Origin: JADJOY01 sp046331705 [NCBI: bacterium] | GTDB taxonomy: Bacteria; JADJOY01 | DNA length: 6,772 bases | Reading direction: 5' to 3' | Assembly: GCA_046331705.1 (NCBI GenBank) | Contig: JAXLQJ010000108.1 | Location: 1 to 6,772, forward strand | Shown here: positions 1-5,465 of the stretch, one piece after another | Layout of the letters: every line of letters begins with the position of its first letter | Numbering within the stretch: position 1 is the first letter of the stretch | The notes under the pieces: model-generated | Database searches by the model: none | What the model was told of the DNA's origin: nothing | What the model saw: the letters and a program-made list of their open reading frames with translations, nothing else | Made by a program: the position numbers and the translations under genes

Positions 1-694
1 CGGCCGCGCGCGGCTTGCGCGGTTGCTCGACTACGCTCACCAGCTCGATCGGATAGACGACTCCGCGCGCGGTCACGCAGTACGTCGTGGTGTCCGGGAC
101 GAATCCTCCGCCCTCGGTCGAAGCCTCGTGCAACAGGGCGACCACCGAGTCGTCGTCGATGCCTTCGAGCCGCGGCTCGTAATCGCGCAGCGCCTGGACG
201 CGCGCCTGCCGCTCCGCGGTGGCTCGAATCTCTCCCAACGACAGGCGCGGGTCCGCGAGGCAGACCCGCTTCTGCACCGCCCGCGCCCGGAAGCGCGCAG
301 CGTCGTCGTCGGTGATGAACCCCTCGAGGTGAACGCAGATCTCGCCGAACCCGGATCCATTGCGAAAGCTCGGGCTGCCTTGCACGCGCACGAATCCCGC
401 GCTCCGGTCCTCGATGGCGTCCCGTGTGAGCGTGAAGTTCTCCATCTGCGTCAGGCTGCGGATGACGTCCCCGAACAGCTGGCTCACCGCCTGCCGCTTG
501 GCGAGCATCACGAGGTGCGACTTGGCATCCTCGGCAGTCGCCCAGCCCATGCCGAATGCGGCGAGACACGCGTCCTGCGACGACGTCTGGGCGGCCGCTC
601 GCGGTGCCCACGCGAGCAGGAGGAGGAGCACGACGCGCGCCGCGCAGGGCCGCGCGAGCCCGTTCGTCGCGGCGTGGCGGATCACCTCCCCCAT
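1..694 (-). CDS. Secreted LPP20/FlgT-N-like protein, 3' end beyond window
   Basis: The frame is open from ATG at 694 to the left edge (231 codons, no stop), so the C-terminus is missing. The start is supported by GGAG six bases upstream. A Sec signal peptide is seen: Arg20, a VVLLLLLAWA core and a likely signal peptidase I site AAA|Q after residue 35. Residues about 57-128 resemble the small alpha/beta fold of LPP20 and FlgT N-terminal domains: an Ala/Lys/Arg helix (LAKRQAVSQLFGDVI), a strand ending in SAGFVRVQG, then a strand EICVHLEGFIT. A charged helical stretch (about 150-180) follows, then TYCVTARGVVYPIEL. Four cysteines in the exported part (43, 120, 145, 206) could form disulfides. It is third in the leftward group, 37 bp after the TPR-SLH gene, so probably co-transcribed. 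The family call is by pattern and moderate; the reading frame is secure. Its role is unknown, perhaps a periplasmic ring or adaptor subunit. Confidence 0.85.
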   Translation of the reverse strand, partial: MGEVIRHAATNGLARPCAARVVLLLLLAWAPRAAAQTSSQDACLAAFGMGWATAEDAKSHLVMLAKRQAVSQLFGDVIRSLTQMENFTLTRDAIEDRSAGFVRVQGSPSFRNGSGFGEICVHLEGFITDDDAARFRARAVQKRVCLADPRLSLGEIRATAERQARVQALRDYEPRLEGIDDDSVVALLHEASTEGGGFVPDTTTYCVTARGVVYPIELVSVVEQPRKPRAA

Positions 695-731
695 CCTCGT
701 CTCCCGTGGGTGAAGTGCCGGCGCGTTCCGC

Positions 732-1910
732 TCACCAGTTGTATCGGCTCTGGAAGAAGTCCCGGACCTTTCGGACGGAGGCCAGCGCCTCGGCGCCAGA
801 GACCGGATCCTTGAGCCCGAATTTCCCATCCGGACGCGCCGGGATGAATCCGCGCGAGGTCGCGAGCACCACCGCCGCGGCGCCGTAATGGTCGGGCGGG
901 ACGTCGGAGAAGATCATGTCGCCGCCAAGCCCCTTGGTCGCGGACTCGCCGGTGACCTTGGTGATGATGCCGTCGAGGAGCATCGCCATCTCGACCTTGG
1001 TGATCTTGTGCGCGGGATCGAACTTCCCGTCGACGGTCTCCATCACCTGGTAGGCCACCATCTTGTCGATCATCGGCTTGGCCCAATGGCCCTCGACGTC
1101 GGTCGCTCGATCTACGAACGGCTCGCGCCGAATCGTGCTCGCCGCTCGTCCTTCGGGGGCACGGAACGTGGCGTCCGGCTTGAAGCCCTGCTTGTCCAGC
1201 AATCGATCCAGCTTGAGCTCGGCGACGAAGATCGCCGCCACGTCCGCACGATCGATCTCGGGCTCGGTGGCCACGGCCAGGTACTGCTCCGGCATTCCGG
1301 CGAGGGCCTCACGAGCCAGATTCACGTCTCGCAGCGCCGCGCTCGCGGGAGGATAGTCCTTGTCGATTCCCAGGCCGGCTTCGAGCGTCCGGGTGGCCTT
1401 GTCGAGCTTGCCGGCGAGCAGGTAGGCGCGGCCCATCCAGGTGTGAAGCACCGCGAGCTTCGCCTCGCGCGCCGTCGACTCGTAGTCGTCGAAGGCGTCT
1501 TCCGCCTCCTCGAGCCAGTCCTCGCCTTTGAGCGCCGTCGCGACTCGGATCCGCGCCACGCCGACCCCGACCTCCTGGGTCGCCCCGTCCGAGTGGGCCT
1601 TCGCCGCGTCGAGCGCGGCGTGCGCGTCCTCGCCGCGCCCGAGTTGGGCCAGGGCAATGGCACGGCCGGCGTGGGCCGGGCCGTACTTCGCCTTGAGCGC
1701 GACCGCGCGGTCGTACTCGGCCAGGGCCTCGTCGTACCGCTTCTGCTCGAGAAGCTGATTGCCCGCCTGGGTGTGCACGACGGCCTGATCCGCCGGACCT
1801 TCGGCGACGAGCGGCTGGGTCGCGCAGCCCGCCAGCGCGAGCACGGCGACGAGACCGAATCCGGCAAGCCTGGCGACCGCGCGACCCGCGTTGCTGCACG
1901 AAGTTTTCAT
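732..1910 (-). CDS. TPR and SLH-domain lipoprotein
   Basis: 392 aa. The N-terminus is a lipoprotein signal: a hydrophobic run, then LALAGC with the lipidated cysteine at 29 and Ala at +2, which favours outer-membrane sorting in Lol-type bacteria. Residues about 40-105 hold TPR helices (AGNQLLEQKRYDEALAEYDR and the next repeat), and TPR-like helices continue to about 205 (WMGRAYLLAGKLDKATRTLE). Residues about 264-320 match an S-layer homology (SLH) repeat: DVEGHWAKPMIDKM, then DGKFDPAHKITKVEMAMLL. A second, more divergent SLH repeat covers about 333-386 (FSDVPPDHY, DGKFGLKDPV). SLH repeats in other bacteria bind cell-wall polymers; TPRs bind proteins. The expected role is an outer-membrane-anchored scaffold touching the wall, which is inference. 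ATG at 1910 has GAGGAG eight bases upstream. It lies 44 bp after the LPP20-like gene and 37 bp before the next, so an operon is likely. Confidence 0.93.
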   Translation of the reverse strand: MKTSCSNAGRAVARLAGFGLVAVLALAGCATQPLVAEGPADQAVVHTQAGNQLLEQKRYDEALAEYDRAVALKAKYGPAHAGRAIALAQLGRGEDAHAALDAAKAHSDGATQEVGVGVARIRVATALKGEDWLEEAEDAFDDYESTAREAKLAVLHTWMGRAYLLAGKLDKATRTLEAGLGIDKDYPPASAALRDVNLAREALAGMPEQYLAVATEPEIDRADVAAIFVAELKLDRLLDKQGFKPDATFRAPEGRAASTIRREPFVDRATDVEGHWAKPMIDKMVAYQVMETVDGKFDPAHKITKVEMAMLLDGIITKVTGESATKGLGGDMIFSDVPPDHYGAAAVVLATSRGFIPARPDGKFGLKDPVSGAEALASVRKVRDFFQSRYNW

Positions 1911-1918
1911 GCGTGTTG

Positions 1919-1944
1919 CTCCTCGGAGGGCAAGCGCGCCCTCC
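1919..1944 (-). promoter_or_regulatory. Hairpin abutting the SLH gene's ribosome binding site
   Basis: In the 44-bp gap between the first two leftward genes the transcript can form a 7-bp stem, GGAGGGC with GCCCTCC, around a 6-base loop (1925-1944). The Shine-Dalgarno GAGGAG (1919-1924) begins immediately after the stem. It may stabilise or process the message between the two genes, or modulate loading on the SLH gene. It has no T-run, so it is not a simple terminator. Confidence 0.45.
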
Positions 1945-1954
1945 AGACGTCGGC

Positions 1955-2932
1955 TCAGTCGAGCACGATCATCACGCGTGCCTGAGCGAGAAAGCTCTGG
2001 CTCTGTGCAGCCGTCCGGAGCTTCAGCGCATCTTCCTTGGTCAGCACCAGATCCGCCTTGGCGCTGCCGGACGCGCTCGCGGCCTTGACCGTGAGCGGGT
2101 TGTCGGTGACACGGGTGTTGCGCGTCGCCGCGTCCATGTTCTTCGAGTAACCGGCGAGGCCGTGCTCGATGGCGTAATCACGCGAAACGAACGCGGATCC
2201 GTAGATGGGCTCACCCGCGTCGTCGAGCACCTTCGGGCTCATCGCCGGCCGCGCCGCGAGCCCGCGAGCGTCCACCACCACTCCCGTGTACACCGGACCG
2301 CCGGGGGAGGTCTTCGCGACCTCACCCACCGCACCGGTGGTCGGCGCAGGCGCGGCGGGCGGCGGGGCCGCGACCACCGCCGGCGGCGTCACCGCTGGCG
2401 TGATCGGCGCACTCGGCTTGGCGCCCACCACGGCGCCGCCCGGGGAAGGTGCGGACGGCACCGAGGGGAGCACGGCCTCGGCCAGGCTCGGCTTCCCCTT
2501 GGTCTCGTGAATGCCCAGCCGCACGTGGACGGTACAGGTGCCGTCGGCGTCGACGTGCTTCTCCATCGTGGTCGCCTGCACCATCCCCTGGATCTTGGTC
2601 CGGATGGTGTCGTTTTGCGTGACGTAGTTGATCACGGTGGTCTCGGAATCGATCTGCATTCCGTGGATCACCTCGAGCAGATTGCGCCGTGCCTCGACCT
2701 CTGCGGCACGACAGGCCATCAAGCGCCCCTGCGCCTCGGAGGTGTTCGCGGCGGGCACGCCGGCTCCCTCGGCGGTGATCTCCTGCTGGGTCCAGTCGAT
2801 CTGACCGATCGTCTGGCCCTTCGCGCCCTTGGCGGGCACGACCACGTCGTTCGCGGCGTCTTGCGCCAGAGCCAATCGCGGCACCGCGACCGCGGCGGCA
2901 ATCAACAGCGCGACCCAACTCGTCCTCGTCAT
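1955..2932 (-). CDS. Secreted LPP20/FlgT-N-like protein with conserved C-terminal domain
   Basis: 325 aa. The open frame extends upstream to 3292, but ATG at 2932 is chosen because it begins a textbook Sec signal (MTRTSWVALLIAAAVAV, cleavage ALA|QD after residue 23) and has GGGGGA five bases upstream. Residues about 65-140 fit the LPP20 family (FlgP and FlgT-N relatives): CRAAEVEARRNLLEVIHGMQ, an INYVTQNDTIRTKIQGMV segment, and a strand CTVHVRLGIHE. A Pro/Ala-rich linker (about 155-205) leads to a second domain (about 213-325) with VYTGVVVDARGL, then VSRDYAIEHGLAGYSK and a terminal FLAQARVMIVLD. That domain looks conserved and folded; I recognise it only as a partner of LPP20-like domains in uncharacterised envelope proteins. 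There is no lipobox, so the product is periplasmic or outer-membrane associated. It is the first gene of the leftward group, driven from the divergent region. A structural subunit is inferred. Confidence 0.92.
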   Translation of the reverse strand: MTRTSWVALLIAAAVAVPRLALAQDAANDVVVPAKGAKGQTIGQIDWTQQEITAEGAGVPAANTSEAQGRLMACRAAEVEARRNLLEVIHGMQIDSETTVINYVTQNDTIRTKIQGMVQATTMEKHVDADGTCTVHVRLGIHETKGKPSLAEAVLPSVPSAPSPGGAVVGAKPSAPITPAVTPPAVVAAPPPAAPAPTTGAVGEVAKTSPGGPVYTGVVVDARGLAARPAMSPKVLDDAGEPIYGSAFVSRDYAIEHGLAGYSKNMDAATRNTRVTDNPLTVKAASASGSAKADLVLTKEDALKLRTAAQSQSFLAQARVMIVLD

Positions 2933-2971
2933 GGATTTCCCCCAATTCCTCGTCCCTCGAGCCACGCGTGT

Positions 2972-3000
2972 CTTGTCCCATCGCGTGAAAGGGGCGTCAA
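2972..3000 (-). promoter_or_regulatory. Candidate sigma-70-type promoter, leftward group
   Basis: On the minus strand TTGACG (2995-3000) is followed after 17 bp by GACAAG (2972-2977). The -35 matches five of six consensus bases; the -10 matches only three. Transcription would begin near 2965, leaving a leader of about 33 bases with the Shine-Dalgarno before ATG 2932. It is the best-spaced candidate I found in the gap but is unproven. Confidence 0.35.
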
Positions 3001-3035
3001 GAGCGAATCGTCCGGACATTTCGGCCCGACGTTGC

Positions 3036-3065
3036 TTGAGCGGGCGCGCGCACGCGTGGTATTCG
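3036..3065 (+). promoter_or_regulatory. Candidate extended -10 promoter, rightward group
   Basis: TTGAGC (3036-3041), an 18-bp spacer, then TATTCG (3060-3065) preceded by TGG, which gives the TGn element of extended -10 promoters. Transcription would start at about 3072, the A of the start codon, so the message may be leaderless. The -10 hexamer matches consensus at only its first three bases, so confidence is low. Confidence 0.3.
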
Positions 3066-3071
3066 TTGAAA

Positions 3072-4058
3072 ATGCTCGTAGTCACTGCGAATTCCTCACG
3101 GCCATGCAGGAGCCGATCTCGTCGTGCCGACGGTCCCGGAAACCCCGTAGGCGCCCACCCCGGCCGATGGTCCTTCGCCAGCGCGCGGATCGCCGCTTGC
3201 GCCCTGCTGGCTCTCGCCGCGCAGCTCGGCGCCGCCGACTCGGCGTGGGCCGAGGCCGCGCCGGAAGCGAAACGCCTGGCGGTCTTCGACATTCGCTACA
3301 CCAGCGCCGATCGTGATTCCGGCACGCGAATGGGGCGCGCGCTCACCGACATGCTGACGACCGCCCTCATGAAGAGCGGCAAGTTCACGGTGATCGAGCG
3401 CGACCGACTCGAACAGGTCGTTCGCGAGTCCACGGAGGTCCCCGCCGAGCACTTCATGGACGAGAGCACGACGGCGAAGATCGGCAAGCTGGTCGGCGCG
3501 ACCCATTACCTCATCGGTAATGTCACCGAGTTCCACTACGGCGTCGGCAAGAAGAACCTCGACCTTCTCCAGGTGATCCAGTACAGCGCGAACGCCCGGC
3601 TCGGGGCCGATCTGCGCCTGGTGAGCACCGAGACCGGAGTGGTGGAGTTCGCCGACTCGATCCGCAAGGACTGGAGCAACACCTGGCAGACGGCCGATGC
3701 AAGCCGCGGCCCGGGCGGAAAGGCCGACGAGTACCGCACCTTCGAGAACCTCGCGCGGCAGCTCGCCGAGGACGCAGCCCAACGAATCGTCAAGGCCGTC
3801 TACCCGGTTCGAGTCGTGAAGGTCGACGGCACCACGGTGTTTCTGAATCGTGGCAGCTCTCAAGGCATGAAGGCCGGTGCCGTGTGCGAAGTGCAACGCG
3901 GCGGGGAAGCACTGGTCGATCCGGACACCGGCGCCACGCTCGGCACCACGGTGCGGAAAATCGGCCGTGCGAAGGTCTTCGAGGTGGCCGACAAGTTCAG
4001 CCAAGCCAAGGTCCTGGAGTCGATCGAGCCGATCGCCACGGGAGATACATGCAAATGA
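3072..4058 (+). CDS. Secreted CsgG-family protein with FlgT-C-like tail
   Basis: 328 aa from ATG 3072. No in-frame ATG, GTG or TTG lies between this codon and the hydrophobic signal, so the start can only be here or further upstream. No Shine-Dalgarno is visible. A long basic n-region (about 35 residues) precedes IAACALLALAAQLGAADSAWA with a likely cut at AWA|EA after residue 60. Residues about 68-245 fit the CsgG fold: RLAVFDIRY, a helix with MGRALTDMLTTALM, the motif FTVIERDRLEQVVRES, IGKLVGATHYLIGNV, then strand LGADLRLVSTETG. Residues about 244-328 form a second domain like FlgT-C (VFLNRGSSQGMKAGAVCEV, DPDTGATLG, final GDTCK). CsgG makes an outer-membrane export pore; FlgT is a flagellar ring protein. 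Unlike CsgG, this protein has no lipobox. It overlaps the next gene by four bases (ATGA), suggesting translational coupling. An outer-membrane ring or pore subunit is inferred. Confidence 0.9.
   Translation: MLVVTANSSRPCRSRSRRADGPGNPVGAHPGRWSFASARIAACALLALAAQLGAADSAWAEAAPEAKRLAVFDIRYTSADRDSGTRMGRALTDMLTTALMKSGKFTVIERDRLEQVVRESTEVPAEHFMDESTTAKIGKLVGATHYLIGNVTEFHYGVGKKNLDLLQVIQYSANARLGADLRLVSTETGVVEFADSIRKDWSNTWQTADASRGPGGKADEYRTFENLARQLAEDAAQRIVKAVYPVRVVKVDGTTVFLNRGSSQGMKAGAVCEVQRGGEALVDPDTGATLGTTVRKIGRAKVFEVADKFSQAKVLESIEPIATGDTCK
4040..4044 (+). promoter_or_regulatory. Ribosome binding site for the second CsgG-like gene
   Basis: GGGAG sits inside the end of the preceding gene, four bases before ATG 4049 and ten before ATG 4055. 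Spacing does not settle the start. ATG 4055 is preferred because it forms an ATGA overlap with the upstream stop (TGA 4056-4058). The alternative adds only Met-Gln to the protein. Confidence 0.6.
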
Positions 4059-5224
4059 GCGGCCGCCAGCGTGTCGGCATCGGGGTGTTGCTCGTGAGCG
4101 CGGCGCTCTTCACCGGTTGCGCTGGAAGCCGGATCACCGTTCAGAAGTCGGTCCCCGCCGAGGTCGGGGCGATTCCCGGCGTCCTGGGCGTGGCGGGATT
4201 CGCTTCCGCTTCACCCGCCTACGGGTTCGTGGCGAGCACGGTCGCAGGGAAGCTCACCCAAGGCATCGCCAACAGCGGCCACCTCAAGATGTTCACACGC
4301 GATCCCGCGGAGCTCGGACGCGTCGTCAAGGAACTCGAGCAGTTTCAGGGACGCGGGACGTTGTCCGCCGCCAGCCTGAACCGCCTCATGAGCCAGGGTC
4401 TCGAGGGGATCATCTTCGGCGAAGTGACCATGGTCCAGGCCCAGGACACACGTCGCTGGGAAGACGTCCAAGTCTACGACGCGAACTACAACGCGTATCG
4501 CCCCGCACGAAACGTTTACCTCACGCGCACCGGCGACCTCACGGTCAACTACAAGATCCTCGACGTCCACACCGGGCAGGTCTTGGTCGCCCAGAGCGAC
4601 AACCAGCACGGTGTGTGGGAGATCCTGGAATCCGGGGTCGGGCCGCAGGCAGGCGGGACTCCCGCATTCAACGCGGGCTACGCGCTGGGCACGATGCTCG
4701 GGAGCGCCATCACCGGCAAGCCCGCGGCCGGTGCGCCACCGCCCGTCACCAGCACCGGCGCCAAGCTCGTGACGCAGCTCCCGGCGGAGACGGCGGTCGT
4801 GGACCAGCTCGCGACGCAATCCGTGGACGCGTTCCTCGCGAAGATTCAGCCGCATCTCGTGAGCGGAACCGTGCTTCTCAAGAAGAGCGGCAACGATCAG
4901 ATGGAGCTCGGCGCGAAATACGCCTGTGCCTGCAACTGGGCGGCCGCCGAGCAGGTGATGGAAGCCGGGTTGCGAACGGGCACGAGCATCGAAGGCGTCG
5001 ACTTCTACAACCTGGCGGTGGTCAAGGAGCTGCGCGGCTGCCGACGCGAAGCGGTCGATCTGTTGGCCAAGGCCGTCGCCCGTGCCCCCGACGACGAAGA
5101 GATCGTGCGCGCGCACGCGCAGCTCCTGCAGAACGTCGATCTGCTCGCGGGATCGCCACCTCCCGATTCCAACTCCCCATGCTCACGCCCCTGCCAGATC
5201 GAGGCCTCGTGCGGCGTGCGGTGA
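4055..5224 (+). CDS. CsgG-like lipoprotein with TPR-like C-terminus
   Basis: 389 aa. The lipoprotein signal is VGIGVLLVSAALFTGC with the lipid cysteine at 22. Residues about 41-185 are a divergent CsgG-like domain: GVLGVAGFAS, helix VASTVAGKLTQGIANSG, a degenerate version of the family's RDRLE motif (MFTRDPAELGRVVKEL), EGIIFGEVTMV, a Tyr-rich insertion (about 135-155) and the strand TGDLTVNYKILDVHTGQVL. A Gly/Ala/Pro-rich insertion (about 193-236) falls where CsgG has its second membrane hairpin. A helix then leads to PHLVSGTVLLKKSG, shared with the next lipoprotein, and to TPR-like helices about 285-363 (FYNLAVVKELRGCRREAVDLL) with Cys291, 293 and 329. The last 25 residues are Pro/Ser/Cys-rich and unlike the rest. 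It is translationally coupled to the gene before. It could be an outer-membrane pore or ring subunit, or a lipoprotein regulator; function unknown. Confidence 0.9.
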   Translation: MSGRQRVGIGVLLVSAALFTGCAGSRITVQKSVPAEVGAIPGVLGVAGFASASPAYGFVASTVAGKLTQGIANSGHLKMFTRDPAELGRVVKELEQFQGRGTLSAASLNRLMSQGLEGIIFGEVTMVQAQDTRRWEDVQVYDANYNAYRPARNVYLTRTGDLTVNYKILDVHTGQVLVAQSDNQHGVWEILESGVGPQAGGTPAFNAGYALGTMLGSAITGKPAAGAPPPVTSTGAKLVTQLPAETAVVDQLATQSVDAFLAKIQPHLVSGTVLLKKSGNDQMELGAKYACACNWAAAEQVMEAGLRTGTSIEGVDFYNLAVVKELRGCRREAVDLLAKAVARAPDDEEIVRAHAQLLQNVDLLAGSPPPDSNSPCSRPCQIEASCGVR

Positions 5225-5236
5225 CGCCGTCCGCGA

Positions 5237-5256
5237 GCGCGGCCCAAGGGCCGCGC
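5237..5256. terminator. Strong GC hairpin after the second CsgG-like gene
   Basis: A perfect inverted repeat, GCGCGGCC around CAAG, begins 12 bases after the TGA at 5224. No T-run follows in the plus direction, so it is not a classic intrinsic terminator. It could slow polymerase, protect the upstream message from 3' decay, or be chance in GC-rich DNA. Its place right after the stop supports 5224 as the true end of that gene. Confidence 0.3.
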
Positions 5257-5450
5257 CGCGCTACGTTCGAGATCCAACTCGAGCTCGGTCCGGACGAACG
5301 GCGGGGGAGCCCCCTTCTCGTCGTGAAGCAACGCGCAGTGCGGCGGCCAGGCGACGTCCGCCGCACCGCCGTCCGTCGCTCGGAACCATCCCGGCGCCAC
5401 GCCGGCCTCGAACCCTTTCACCCCCCAGGATCCGCCCCCTTCGGGCTCGA

Positions 5451-5457
5451 AAAGGAG
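5451..5457 (+). promoter_or_regulatory. Ribosome binding site for the third CsgG-like gene
   Basis: AAAGGAG is a strong Shine-Dalgarno with eight bases to ATG 5466. A nearer ATG at 5458 directly abuts it, too close to be used, and would encode only three residues before TGA. This sets the start at 5466. Confidence 0.8.
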
Positions 5458-5465
5458 ATGACTCG

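Larger units (their letters stand above)
2933..3071. promoter_or_regulatory. Divergent promoter region
   Basis: 139 bp separate the two outward-reading start codons, so both gene groups must be controlled from here unless read through from elsewhere. It is less GC-rich than the genes beside it. It carries a candidate promoter in each direction and two copies of the palindrome CACGCGTG (2963-2970 and 3051-3058). Extended by one base, they make a perfect 9-bp inverted pair (CCACGCGTG and CACGCGTGG). The sites sit near the predicted transcription start of the leftward group and between the -35 and -10 of the rightward group, as expected for a shared operator. The palindromes are seen; regulation is inferred. 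Confidence 0.6.
5225..5458 (-). pseudogene. Possible orphan coding remnant
   Basis: This stretch separates two plus-strand lipoprotein genes. The minus-strand reading that is open here (its frame runs unbroken from 5499 to 5005) has coding-like base use: by hand count over about 78 codons, GC is roughly 78, 60 and 81 percent at positions 1, 2 and 3, with G favoured at position 1. The peptide is varied rather than Arg/Pro-repeat-like (for example GVKGFEAGVAPGWFRATDGG and CALLHDEKGAPPPF). I recognise no family. The only early start is a GTG at 5499, inside the next gene's signal sequence and without a good binding site. It could be a decayed gene fragment, a leftover of a rearrangement, or chance. 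Confidence is low. Confidence 0.22.

Noticed and set aside
23-814. Plus-strand open frame at the left edge
   Set aside because: The minus strand carries a signal-peptide protein that continues the leftward operon with a proper ribosome site. The plus reading is low-complexity and Arg-rich.
888-1985. Plus-strand open frame opposite the TPR-SLH lipoprotein
   Set aside because: Antisense to a protein with a lipobox, TPRs and SLH repeats; its own peptide shows no recognisable features.
3198-3200. Lipobox-like IAAC at Cys43 of the first CsgG-like protein
   Set aside because: The hydrophobic core lies after this cysteine, not before it, so it cannot be the lipidation site.
2933-3292. Upstream extension of the LPP20-like protein to 3292
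   Set aside because: It would bury the signal peptide 120 residues inside the protein and overlap the divergent gene; ATG 2932 fits better.
1913-3316. Long plus-strand open frame (467 codons) opposite the LPP20-like gene
   Set aside because: Its peptide is rich in Arg, His and Gly with no signal or domain, and it lies antisense to a gene with a clear signal peptide, ribosome site and conserved domains. It is a GC-driven shadow.
3096-4004. Minus-strand open frame opposite the first CsgG-like gene
   Set aside because: No signal or motif; antisense to a strong family match.
5303-5320. GGGGG-AG-CCCCC followed by TTCTCG as a terminator
   Set aside because: The stem is short, the loop strained and the T-run absent.
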